32,714 bases of DNA, from positions 1-32,714 of the forward strand of contig CAAGBT010000040.1 of assembly GCA_900768135.1 (NCBI GenBank), in the 5' to 3' direction. This stretch comes from an uncultured Oscillospiraceae bacterium (GTDB lineage: Bacteria; Bacillota; Clostridia; Oscillospirales; Oscillospiraceae). Below are positions 14,972-22,161 of the stretch, one piece after another (the stretch's first letter is position 1; each line of letters opens with the position of its first letter). Position numbers and translations under genes: made by a program. The notes below the pieces were generated by a model, which worked only from the letters and a program-made list of their open reading frames with translations, made no database searches and was not told where the DNA came from.

Positions 14972-14983
14972 TGCGATGTGCGT

Positions 14984-15012
14984 ATGGTAGCACCATCCTT
15001 GCGGATTGTCAA
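14984..15012 (-). promoter_or_regulatory. promoter of the metQNI leader
   Basis: On the minus strand perfect -35 TTGACA (15007-15012), a 17-base spacer and -10 TACCAT (14984-14989, four of six matches). Transcription should start near 14977, about 48 bases before the Met-rich frame and 389 before metQ. Confidence 0.72.
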
Positions 15013-15075
15013 GCCTGTGGATTTATATTTTTTCACCCCATCGCAATTTTTTTGCAAATGGACAAAATTTGCGCG

Positions 15076-15963
15076 CTATTCGCTCCGCTCTTCTGACACT
15101 CGGACAAGATGCAGCAGAAATTCCGCATCCTTCAGCCCGGCAAGCGCGCTCTCCGCCGCGCGGGAGCTTTCGCGGATCTTTTCGCGGCAGCCCTCCAGCC
15201 CGAAAAGATCGACGCTGGTGGTCTTGCCCTCCTCCCGGTCGGAGCCGATGGGCTTGCCGAAGGTCTTTTCATCGCCGATCACATCGAGCATATCATCGCG
15301 CAGCTGGAAGGCATAGCCAAAATGGTCAGCATAGTCCGCCGCCGCCTTCTCCTGCGCCACTGTGCCGCCTGCTGCGGCTGCACCCATCAGGCACGCCGCG
15401 CGGATGAGCGCGCTGGTCTTGCGCAGGTAGATCTCATGCAGCTCGTCCGCCGTCAGTGCCAGGCCCTCCCACGCAAGGTCAAGCTGCTGCCCGCCGCAGA
15501 TCCCCTCGTGTCCGGCGGCATATGCCAGGATCTGTGCGCAGCGCAGCGTGCGCTCCGGCGGGAGCGGCGCGCTCAGCACCGTTTGAAAAGCGAGCGCCTG
15601 CAGCGCATCGCCTGCAAGCAGCGCCGTGCATTCGCCAAACACCTTGTGGTTCGATGGTTTGCCGCGCCGCAGGTCGTCGTTGTCCATCACGGGCAGATCG
15701 TCGTGGATCAGCGAGTAAGTGTGCAGCATCTCCACGCCGCAGGCCACAGGCAGCGCTGCCTGCACATCGCCGCCGCAGACGCGGCAGAACTCCAGCGTCA
15801 GGATCGGGCGCAGGCGCTTGCCGCCCGCCGTCAGGCTGTAGCGCATCGAATCGATGAGCTTATGGTAGCGTGCGCGCGAAGCAGGCGAAAGGCAGCCGGC
15901 AAGGTAGCCGTCCACCCTTTCCCTGTACTCTGATATGCGCGCGGAAAACAGCTTTTCGTCCAT
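15076..15963 (-). CDS. ispA: polyprenyl synthetase (farnesyl diphosphate synthase type)
   Basis: A 295-residue all-helical prenyltransferase that condenses IPP with allylic diphosphates, most likely up to farnesyl diphosphate. The first Asp-rich motif is D88-D89-xxxx-D94 (HDDLPVMDNDD) and the second is D223-D224-M-L-D227. The residues before the first motif (LHTYSLIHDD) fit short-chain synthases. The length is usual. Isoprenoid precursor supply links it to the ispH half of the fusion at 1281-3230. It starts three bases after the xseB stop. The dxs gene that often follows ispA in clostridia is absent: the next thing downstream is the metQNI region (metQNI promoter at 15012). I see no clear terminator after it. 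Confidence 0.93.
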   Translation of the reverse strand: MDEKLFSARISEYRERVDGYLAGCLSPASRARYHKLIDSMRYSLTAGGKRLRPILTLEFCRVCGGDVQAALPVACGVEMLHTYSLIHDDLPVMDNDDLRRGKPSNHKVFGECTALLAGDALQALAFQTVLSAPLPPERTLRCAQILAYAAGHEGICGGQQLDLAWEGLALTADELHEIYLRKTSALIRAACLMGAAAAGGTVAQEKAAADYADHFGYAFQLRDDMLDVIGDEKTFGKPIGSDREEGKTTSVDLFGLEGCREKIRESSRAAESALAGLKDAEFLLHLVRVSEERSE

Positions 15964-15966
15964 GCT

Positions 15967-16191
15967 CTATTCCTCCGATACGAACGGACTTTCAACCGGC
16001 GCGCCGTCCGCGCCCTTTGAAAGCTTTACGACCTTCTGCTCCGCTTTGTCGAGCATCGCGCCGCAGTCGTTCACAAGCTTCGTCCCCTCTTCAAAGAGCT
16101 TCAGCGATTCCGCAAGCTTCGCATCGCCCTTCTCCAGCGCCGCAACGATCTCCTCCAGGCGCGCGATATTGTCTTCAAACGTCTTTGCCAT
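15967..16191 (-). CDS. xseB: exodeoxyribonuclease VII small subunit
   Basis: A 74-residue helical protein, the small subunit of exonuclease VII, which degrades single-stranded DNA. The family pattern (FEDNIARLEEIVAALEKGD, then LAESLKLFEEGTKLV) is plain at residues 4-40. It overlaps the end of xseA by 17 bases, and ispA begins three bases after its stop. XseB stoichiometrically coats XseA, which the tight overlap supports. Confidence 0.95.
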   Translation of the reverse strand: MAKTFEDNIARLEEIVAALEKGDAKLAESLKLFEEGTKLVNDCGAMLDKAEQKVVKLSKGADGAPVESPFVSEE

Positions 16192-17410
16192 CAGCGGTTC
16201 CTCCCGTCTTTCTCTCGTTTACCGTGCAGCTGAGGCTGCCGCGGCCCAGCAGAACTTCGATCCGCTCTCCCGGACGCGCGTCCTCCGCCGCGCGGAGAAT
16301 GGAGCCGTCCGCTCCTTTGGCCACGGCGTAGCCGCGGCCCAGCACCTTGAGCGGGCTGAGCGCATCGAGCTTTGCCGCAAGCGCGGAATAGCGCCGCGTT
16401 CGCTGCGCCATCTGCGCCTGCGCAAGAGACGCAAGATTTCTCCGCGTATAGTCGAGTAGCAGCCGCTTGTCCTCAACAAAGGCCATCGGGTCGCGCAGCA
16501 CGCGGCTGCGCGCATATCTCTCGTACTGTTCGCGCAGCGCGCCAATGCGCTTTTGCTCGCTCTGCACCATGCGCGTGCGCAGGCTGCCAAGCCGCCGCGC
16601 AAGCTCATGCTGATCCGGCACGGCGATCTCCGCCGCATTTGACGGCGTGGATGCGCGTGCATCGGCAACAAAATCCGCGATCGTCACATCCGGCTCATGT
16701 CCCACCGCAGAGATGACCGGGATCGCAGAGTCGTAGATCGCGCGGGCCACACGTTCATCGTTGAAGGCCCACAGGTCCTCCATGGAGCCTCCGCCGCGTC
16801 CGGTGATAATCAGGTCGGCGACCTTCCACCTGTTAGCATAGCGTAGCGCGCCGGCGATCTCCGGCGGCGCCTCCGCTCCCTGCACCCGCACCGGAAGCAG
16901 CACAGCCTCGCTCATCGGCCAGCGCGCGCGCAGGATGCGCAGCATATCGTGTACTGCCGCACCGGCAGACGACGTGATAATGGCGATGCGCCCGGGATAG
17001 CGGGGCAGCGGCTTTTTGTGTGCAGGATCGAACAGCCCTTCCGCGTAAAGCTTCGCTTTGAGCTGCTCAAAGGCAACGTGCAGGTCGCCCACTCCATCGG
17101 CGCTCAGCTCCGAACAGTAGAGCTGATACGCGCCGTCGCGCGGGAACACGCCGATGCGTCCGAAGGCTACCGCTTTCATGCCGTTTTCCGGGCGGAAGCG
17201 GAGCTTTCCCGCCATACCGCGGAACATCACGCAGCGCAGCGCCCCGCCCTCATCCTTAAGCGTAAAGTAGTGGTGGCCGGAGGGATAGAGCCGGTAATTC
17301 GATATCTCGCCGCGCACAAAGATCGTTTGCAGCTGCGGCACAGCGTCAAGCAGCGCCTTGATGAAATTGTTTGCTTCAGAAACGCTGAAAATCATCTGCT
17401 GCTGTTCCAC
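16175..17410 (-). CDS. xseA: exodeoxyribonuclease VII large subunit
   Basis: A 411-residue nuclease subunit. An N-terminal OB fold (about 7-100, with VRGEISNYRLYPSGHHYFTLKDEG as the typical segment) precedes the catalytic domain. That domain contains IAIITSSAGAAVHDM, then GRGGGSMEDLWAFNDE and SAVGHEPDVTIADFVAD, the conserved motifs of XseA. A coiled-coil region (about 275-340) binds XseB, and a GRGYAV segment lies near the end. The start is GTG: AGGAGG lies six bases upstream and the first ATG is six codons later. The terminator-like hairpin at 17447-17485 separates it from nusB. Confidence 0.95.
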   Translation of the reverse strand: MEQQQMIFSVSEANNFIKALLDAVPQLQTIFVRGEISNYRLYPSGHHYFTLKDEGGALRCVMFRGMAGKLRFRPENGMKAVAFGRIGVFPRDGAYQLYCSELSADGVGDLHVAFEQLKAKLYAEGLFDPAHKKPLPRYPGRIAIITSSAGAAVHDMLRILRARWPMSEAVLLPVRVQGAEAPPEIAGALRYANRWKVADLIITGRGGGSMEDLWAFNDERVARAIYDSAIPVISAVGHEPDVTIADFVADARASTPSNAAEIAVPDQHELARRLGSLRTRMVQSEQKRIGALREQYERYARSRVLRDPMAFVEDKRLLLDYTRRNLASLAQAQMAQRTRRYSALAAKLDALSPLKVLGRGYAVAKGADGSILRAAEDARPGERIEVLLGRGSLSCTVNERKTGGTADGKDV

Positions 17411-17446
17411 GCTCTGCCTCCTCTCGCTTTCCGCCTGCCAACGGAA

Positions 17447-17485
17447 GAAAAGCAGAGCGCCGCAGCTGGCGGTACTCTGCTTTTT
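17447..17485. terminator. bidirectional terminator-like hairpin between nusB and xseA
   Basis: Arms AAAAGCAGAG (17448-17457) and CTCTGCTTTT (17475-17484) pair over ten bases, with an inner CCGC/GCGG stem. T-runs follow on both strands (four to five T). On the minus strand it would end or attenuate the asp23-nusB message; xseA has no clear promoter of its own, so some read-through is likely. Confidence 0.65.
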
Positions 17486-17497
17486 GATCGTGCCGTT

Positions 17498-17950
17498 TTA
17501 TTCTGCGCTGATTTCGCCGCGCACAAAGCTTCCGAGAATGCCGTTGATGAACTTCACCGTTTCCGGCGTTTCATACTTTTTGGCGATCTCCACCGCTTCG
17601 TTGATGGCAACGCTGTTGGGGATATCGCTGCGGTAAAGCACCTCGAACATCGCAACGCGCATAATCGCCGAAGCAACGAGCGGGATCCGCTCGAAGCTCC
17701 AGCCCCTTGCATACCTGGCAATATATCCGTCCAGCTCCGGCGCGTGTTCCGCCACGCCCGTAACGATGGCGCGGATATACGCCTCCTGCGCGGCGCCGGG
17801 AGCTTTTTCGTAAATATCGTCCTCGTCCCTGAGGGATTCGAAATAGTCCCGCGTGAGCCGCTCGTCGAGCAGCTGCTGCGGCGTTTTGTCTGTAAAGCTC
17901 AGCTCGTAGGCCAGATGGACCGCGATCTCTCGTGCCGTATTGCGAATCAT
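17498..17950 (-). CDS. nusB: transcription antitermination factor NusB
   Basis: A 150-residue all-helical protein that, with NusE, binds boxA RNA in antitermination complexes on rRNA operons. The N-terminal segment (TAREIAVHLAYELSF) and the C-terminal part (LVASAIMRVAMFEVLYRSDIPNSVAINEAVEIAKKYETPETVKFINGILG-type, split here) are typical. The gene lies 24 bases after an Asp23/Gls24 protein and ends before a terminator hairpin; nusB beside an Asp23 gene is a common clostridial order. Confidence 0.95.
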   Translation of the reverse strand: MIRNTAREIAVHLAYELSFTDKTPQQLLDERLTRDYFESLRDEDDIYEKAPGAAQEAYIRAIVTGVAEHAPELDGYIARYARGWSFERIPLVASAIMRVAMFEVLYRSDIPNSVAINEAVEIAKKYETPETVKFINGILGSFVRGEISAE

Positions 17951-17974
17951 ATGTGTGAACCCTTTATCTTTCTG

Positions 17975-18340
17975 TTAATTGAAGCTGATGCCGCCCACAT
18001 GAACGTTCACCGCATGGACGCTGTACCCCGTCATGCCGCTGACGGCTGCGGCGACTCCGCTCTGCACCTTGCGCGCGGTCTCCGGGATCGCGTAGCCATA
18101 GCGCACCATCAGATAAACGTCGATCACGATCTCTCCGTCCGCCAGCTCGGCGCGCACGCCGCGCAGGGACTTCTTGCCTGTAAACTGCTCTGTGATCTGC
18201 TCTGTCATATTCTGGCACATGGGACCCACGCCTTCGATCTCGCCGATGGCGTCAGCCGCGATGGCGGCGACCACATCCTCGGCGATATTGATGCTTCCGT
18301 TTTCCTCGCTGCGGGTCAGATACTCTCGAATCTCAGCCAT
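17975..18340 (-). CDS. Asp23/Gls24 family envelope stress protein
   Basis: A 121-residue protein of the Asp23/Gls24 family. The core (INIAEDVVAAIAADAIGEIEGV, then DLYLMVRYGYAIPETARKVQSGV-type residues, then MTGYSVHAVNVHVGGI) fits well. Family members bind membranes through partners and are linked to cell-envelope stress or alkaline shock. In clostridia this copy commonly sits directly before nusB, as here. A promoter-like sequence with an extended -10 lies upstream. Specific function unknown. Confidence 0.93.
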   Translation of the reverse strand: MAEIREYLTRSEENGSINIAEDVVAAIAADAIGEIEGVGPMCQNMTEQITEQFTGKKSLRGVRAELADGEIVIDVYLMVRYGYAIPETARKVQSGVAAAVSGMTGYSVHAVNVHVGGISFN

Positions 18341-18380
18341 TCCGATACCCTCTCCTTGCTTGAATGCTTATATCGAGAGT

Positions 18381-18409
18381 ATTTTACCATTCCTTTTCAA
18401 AAAATACAA
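18381..18409 (-). promoter_or_regulatory. promoter of asp23-nusB
   Basis: On the minus strand -35 TTGTAT (18404-18409, three of six), a 17-base spacer and an extended -10, TGG-TAAAAT (-10 at 18381-18386, five of six). It sits in the 72-base gap after spoIIIAH, in which no terminator is visible. Confidence 0.55.
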
Positions 18410-18412
18410 CAG

Positions 18413-18949
18413 TCAATTTACTTCCATGATCTTGATGCATTCGGCAGAGAGTCCCGTTTCCTGCTTGACGATATCCGTAATGCGGGCGACATCCTCTGTC
18501 TGCAGGCCGTCCTCTCCCGTGGAAACAACGATGCTCGCGCCGTCCTCAGACAGGAAGACTACGCAGTCGTCATACCCCTTGGCGGTGATCATGTTCTCGA
18601 TCTGCGCCTCGCTGAGCGTATAGGCCGCAAGCGTCTGAATGCTCTTCGCCGCCTCGTTCGCCGTTTCCGCGTCCACGTCTTCATTCTCGCTCGCTTCCTT
18701 CAGCAGCGACAGCGCGCTGTCGCGCGACTGCTGGCGCGTCAGGCGCGCAGAGGCAAAGTAGTCCTTCCCGCCCGCCTCGCCGGAAACCTCTGCGGCATCA
18801 TCGGCCGCCGCATCCACCTGCTGCGCCTGCCCAAGCACCTTTGCGGGCTTTTCCGCCTTTTCGGCATACCTGCCGTTGAGAAAGATTGCCGCGCAGACGA
18901 GTACCAGGATCACCGCCGCCACTGCGTTCCGCTTCCATAACTGTTTCAT
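18413..18949 (-). CDS. spoIIIAH: stage III sporulation protein AH
   Basis: A 178-residue mother-cell protein with one N-terminal membrane helix (about 8-25). Its C-terminal domain (about 75-178) is a ring-forming fold that in B. subtilis binds forespore SpoIIQ across the two membranes. Residues such as LTRQQSRDSALSLLKEASEN and AENMITAKGYDDCVVFLSEDG-type segments match the family. The start is ATG at 18949, supported by GGGAGG eight bases upstream. It lies 44 bases after spoIIIAG and is the last gene of the operon. Confidence 0.93.
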   Translation of the reverse strand: MKQLWKRNAVAAVILVLVCAAIFLNGRYAEKAEKPAKVLGQAQQVDAAADDAAEVSGEAGGKDYFASARLTRQQSRDSALSLLKEASENEDVDAETANEAAKSIQTLAAYTLSEAQIENMITAKGYDDCVVFLSEDGASIVVSTGEDGLQTEDVARITDIVKQETGLSAECIKIMEVN

Positions 18950-18993
18950 AGATGCTTCCTCCCTGCGTTTTCTGCAATAAAATAACTGTATCT

Positions 18994-19530
18994 TCATGGC
19001 TTTCCCCTGACGACCGTGATCCGGTCGGACGGAAGTCCCGTAAGCGCGCTGACCGCCTGCGTTACCGCAAGGCGCACGGCAGAGCTTCCGCCGCCTTCGC
19101 ATACGACCAGCGCGCCGATAAACTCCGGATACCGGCTCTGCGTTACGACCACTCCGGCGCCGCTGCCGCTGCCAAGCACAACCGTTTCCGTTTTCCGCGT
19201 CTGCTCCGCGCTCTCTGCGCCGCCGTGCCTGCTGGAGCTGGATTCATCCTGCGCCAGCGCGTATTCTCCGCCGCCGTCCACCGTGAGCATCAGCGAGAGG
19301 CTGCCCACGCCGTCGAGCGACGAGAGGATCCTTTCCATCTCCTTCTGCAATGCCAGCCGGTCGAAATCCTCTGCAGCGGATATGCCGGCCGCTCCCGTCT
19401 CCCTCTCCTCTCCGTCAGGCAGCAGCAGCAGGAATACGCCGAGCGCCGCAACCAGCAGTACATATTTGTACCGCTTCAGCGTTTCCAGCAGGTTTACTGT
19501 GCGGAGCCGTTTTCCTCCGTCCCGATCCAT
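18994..19530 (-). CDS. spoIIIAG: stage III sporulation protein AG
   Basis: A 178-residue protein with an N-terminal membrane helix (about 20-40, YKYVLLVAALGVFLLLLP) and an extracellular ring-building domain. The C-terminal segments (ERILSSLDGVGSLSLMLTVDGG, then GVVVTQSRYPEFIGALVVCEGG and LTQAVSALTGLPSDRITVV-like) fit SpoIIIAG, which forms a large multimeric ring in the mother-cell-forespore channel. The start overlaps the spoIIIAF gene by 37 bases; the GAGG seven bases upstream supports it. A Ser/Arg/Glu-rich stretch lies mid-protein. Confidence 0.93.
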   Translation of the reverse strand: MDRDGGKRLRTVNLLETLKRYKYVLLVAALGVFLLLLPDGEERETGAAGISAAEDFDRLALQKEMERILSSLDGVGSLSLMLTVDGGGEYALAQDESSSSRHGGAESAEQTRKTETVVLGSGSGAGVVVTQSRYPEFIGALVVCEGGGSSAVRLAVTQAVSALTGLPSDRITVVRGKP

Positions 19531-19982
19531 AACTGATCCTCCTCTGCAATGCCCAGTTCGCGTGCGATCAGCGCGCTGAGCGCCGCGTCCTCCCTGCCGT
19601 AAAGCGTTACGGCCGCCGGTACCGGCACGCCTTCTTCTTCCCTTGTGGAAACCTCCGCGCGCACGCTCAGCCCCAACTCGTCTGCTTTGTCCTCAATATA
19701 TGCGCCCGTTTCTTCGGCTATGCGTGCGGAAAGCGCGCTGCTCTGCCGCGCGGCAAGCTCCTGCTCCAGCTGCGCCGCCGCATCGTGAAAAGCATTCAGA
19801 TCCAGCTCCGGAGCGGAAAGCTCAAGCCGCAGCAGCGGCCGCAGCAGGGCAAGCATCAGCAGCATCCCGCCGGTAAAGCGCGCCGCGCGACGCACTGCGC
19901 CATCGGGCGCAAGCTGCCCGGCAATGCTGACAAGCACCGCGCAGGCTACCACGCCAAGCAGCCATGTGCGAAGAAACGTCAT
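19494..19982 (-). CDS. spoIIIAF: stage III sporulation protein AF
   Basis: A 162-residue protein with two N-terminal membrane segments (about 5-22 and 35-50) and a periplasm-facing-type alpha/beta domain. The beginning (FLRTWLLGVVACAVLVSIAGQLAPDG) is typical of SpoIIIAF. The end (ARELGIAEEDQLWIGTEENG) is near the start of spoIIIAG, which overlaps. The gene overlaps the spoIIIAE stop by four bases (ATGA). Confidence 0.92.
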   Translation of the reverse strand: MTFLRTWLLGVVACAVLVSIAGQLAPDGAVRRAARFTGGMLLMLALLRPLLRLELSAPELDLNAFHDAAAQLEQELAARQSSALSARIAEETGAYIEDKADELGLSVRAEVSTREEEGVPVPAAVTLYGREDAALSALIARELGIAEEDQLWIGTEENGSAQ

Positions 19983-21046
19983 ACCGTCACCACCATCAGA
20001 AGAGAGATCATCAGCGCCGCCAGCAGGATAAACGCACCGCCGGCCGTCATTGCCAGCACAAGCGAGAACGCCGAGGAAAGCTGCTCAAGAAACCCGCGCA
20101 GCGCATCGCTGCCCACCATGCCGCAGAAAAATGCCGCCGCACGATACAGCAGATATTGCAGCGCAAGGCGCACGAGCGGCACGATGCAGACCGCCAGCAC
20201 CGCAAAAACGCCCAGCGTCCCCAGCGTGCCGCGCAGCGCGCCGGCGCCGGCCAGCAGCGTTTCCGCCGCGTCCGACAGGATCCCGCCCACGATGGGAACC
20301 GCGCCGGAGATCACCGTTTTCCCCACCCGGACCGCCGTGCGGTCAGCGGAGCCGGCAAGCAGATTGCTCAGGGAAAGGAAGGCTGTAAAAACGATCAGGA
20401 GCGCGCTTAGCGCCCAGGAAAGAAGCTTCCTGATCCCGTCTGCCAGCAGCGTCAGACGGCTTTGCGGCAGCAGCGCTCCCGCAGCTGCAACGCCGATCAT
20501 GCAGTAAAGCACGGGAACAAACAGGCCGCGGATGAGCGAAAGGAACGCATCGCTCAGCATCAGCGCACCGGTCTGCCAGACGCTTGCCGTACCCACAAAT
20601 CCGCTACCGGCCACGGCCGCAGCGACCGTTGGCAGCAGGAGCTTCGCCATCACGGACAGTTCGTCCACCGTTTCAACTCCCAGCCCGATAAGCGAGTGCA
20701 GATCGCCCGCCGCCAGAGCGGCTGCGCCCAGAACGCCCGCGTATCCGGTACAGCGCGCAGCCATATCACCGGCAGGCTCCGCCGTGCCTTCTATCAGCCC
20801 GCACAGCAGCGCGAGCAGCATCAGCAAAACCGCTGCGCGGACCGAACCGGCAAGCGCCGTATGCAGCGCGTTTGTCAGGCAACCCCACAGGTATGCTGCG
20901 CCGCGCGAGATCAGGTCGCCCTCCTCCTGCGCGGTGTCGAGCAGCTCCTGCGGCACAGCGCCATCCAAGCCGTCCGGCAGGTCGAGCGCGCGCGCAGGCA
21001 GGCAAAGCGCAACCAACATAGCCAACAGCCAGAGCGCGCGTTTCAT
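19979..21046 (-). CDS. spoIIIAE: stage III sporulation protein AE
   Basis: A 355-residue polytopic membrane protein with a signal peptide or first helix at about 3-22, followed by seven to eight further hydrophobic segments. In B. subtilis SpoIIIAE is a predicted permease-like component of the SpoIIIA-SpoIIQ channel (feeding tube). I start it at 21046 (MKRALWLL): it overlaps the spoIIIAD stop by four bases, as do neighbouring pairs, and the frame upstream has no signal-like sequence. Confidence 0.93.
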   Translation of the reverse strand: MKRALWLLAMLVALCLPARALDLPDGLDGAVPQELLDTAQEEGDLISRGAAYLWGCLTNALHTALAGSVRAAVLLMLLALLCGLIEGTAEPAGDMAARCTGYAGVLGAAALAAGDLHSLIGLGVETVDELSVMAKLLLPTVAAAVAGSGFVGTASVWQTGALMLSDAFLSLIRGLFVPVLYCMIGVAAAGALLPQSRLTLLADGIRKLLSWALSALLIVFTAFLSLSNLLAGSADRTAVRVGKTVISGAVPIVGGILSDAAETLLAGAGALRGTLGTLGVFAVLAVCIVPLVRLALQYLLYRAAAFFCGMVGSDALRGFLEQLSSAFSLVLAMTAGGAFILLAALMISLLMVVTV

Positions 21047-21429
21047 AAAAAGCCCTCCACCAGATCGAGCAAAGCGCTCACCAGCGGCAGCGCGCATACG
21101 AGCGCACACACCGCTCCCGCCGTCCCCAACAGCGCGGAAAGCGCGCTTTGCCCCGCATCGGCGCACAACGCGCAGGAAAAGCGCGTCACGAGCGAAATGC
21201 CGATCACCTTCGCAAGCGGCGTAAAAAGCGCCGCAGGCAGCCCCGTGAGGGCCAGCGCGCGGGAGTAAAGCGCCTGCATCTGCGCAAATTCCGGCAGCAG
21301 CAGCGCGCAGCCGACGATCAGCGCCGCCAGCGGCAGGATCAGCGCAAGCGCCTCATCGCTGCGCCGCAGCAGCAGCGCGACCGCCGACACGCACAGGCTC
21401 AGCGCGGCAAGCTTAACGAGCAGCTCCAT
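21043..21429 (-). CDS. spoIIIAD: stage III sporulation protein AD
   Basis: A 128-residue membrane protein with four hydrophobic segments (about 5-20, 25-45, 65-85, 100-125). Residues such as LIVGCALLLPEFAQM and LFTPLAKVIGISLVTRFSCALCADAGQSAL match SpoIIIAD. It begins two bases after the spoIIIAC stop and overlaps spoIIIAE by four. With AC it is thought to form small membrane subunits of the channel. Confidence 0.93.
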   Translation of the reverse strand: MELLVKLAALSLCVSAVALLLRRSDEALALILPLAALIVGCALLLPEFAQMQALYSRALALTGLPAALFTPLAKVIGISLVTRFSCALCADAGQSALSALLGTAGAVCALVCALPLVSALLDLVEGFL

Positions 21430-21431
21430 CC

Positions 21432-21626
21432 TTAAAAGCCAAACAGGCTCTTGATGAGTTCAAACAGCGAACTGATCTCCCGCACAAGCAGCATCATGGT
21501 GGCGATCAGCCCCGCAAGGCTCACAAGCATCGCCTGATCCGGACGGTCCGAACGCACCAGTAGCTGGTTCAGCACCGCCACAACGATGCCGACGGCCGCA
21601 ATCTTGAACACGAGGTCAATATCCAT
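21432..21626 (-). CDS. spoIIIAC: stage III sporulation protein AC
   Basis: A 64-residue protein with two membrane helices. The start MDIDLVFKIAAVGIVVAVLN and the end SSLFELIKSLFGF fit SpoIIIAC almost residue by residue as I recall it, and the family is about 65 residues. I choose the ATG at 21626: the ATG eight codons further upstream would add a stretch the family lacks, and AGGAAG lies nearby. Confidence 0.93.
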   Translation of the reverse strand: MDIDLVFKIAAVGIVVAVLNQLLVRSDRPDQAMLVSLAGLIATMMLLVREISSLFELIKSLFGF

Positions 21627-21669
21627 AGAGTTCTTCCTTATGTAAAGCATTTTCCCTTTTCACAATTAG

Positions 21670-22161
21670 TTACAACAGCAGAATACTCAGAAGCGCCCCG
21701 CCGCCAAGGCAGACGGCGGTCGTGATCTGCGCGCGCTGCCGGTCTTCTTCGGCAAGCGCGCGTTCCATACCGGCAAGCGTCCGCGATGCCTGCGCAAGCG
21801 CGGTGCAGACGCTTTCCTCCTCCCCGCCGAGCGCGCTGCCCAGCGACGCCGCCATTTCCCGCTCCCGCGCGCTGAGCGGCAGCTCCCGCACAGCGTCCCG
21901 CCACGCGCTTTCCAGCGGCTCGCCGCACGCAAGCGCTGCCGCAACGCGGTCGAACAGGCGGCGCACCTCTCCGGAAACGTGCGCTTCCCGCAGCAGCACC
22001 GGCAGCGGCGCAAGCGTCAGACGTACAGAATACTCAATCGCGGTCAAAGCGTCCGCCAGCGAACGAAGCGTTCTTTTCCGCCGCGCCGCCGATGCGAGCA
22101 GGCTTTGGCGCAGCAGAAACGATGCGGCAAGGATCAGCACGGCGCCTGTCAGCCGCCGCAT
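21670..22161 (-). CDS. spoIIIAB: stage III sporulation protein AB
   Basis: A 163-residue protein with an N-terminal hydrophobic helix (about 7-22) and another near the C-terminus (about 147-163), giving a helical cytoplasmic part between. ALTAIEYSVRLTLAPLPVLLREA and LGSALGGEEESV fit SpoIIIAB, which resembles the GspF-type subunits of secretion systems. It overlaps the spoIIIAA stop by 13 bases and lies 43 bases before spoIIIAC. Confidence 0.92.
   Translation of the reverse strand: MRRLTGAVLILAASFLLRQSLLASAARRKRTLRSLADALTAIEYSVRLTLAPLPVLLREAHVSGEVRRLFDRVAAALACGEPLESAWRDAVRELPLSAREREMAASLGSALGGEEESVCTALAQASRTLAGMERALAEEDRQRAQITTAVCLGGGALLSILLL

Noticed and set aside
14589..14980. S-box (SAM) riboswitch or Met T-box upstream of metQ
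   Set aside because: I could not find the T-box GGTGGNACCGCG element or the conserved S-box core; the leader instead has a Met-rich frame. A covariance search would confirm the absence.
15020..15075. A/T-rich hairpin after ispA as a terminator
   Set aside because: The only stems (GCAAAT/ATTTGC, GCAA/TTGC) are short and followed by A rather than T on the minus strand.
16949..18940. 663-codon plus-strand open frame opposite xseA, nusB, asp23 and spoIIIAH
   Set aside because: It crosses four conserved genes, a terminator and a promoter; no domain is recognisable.
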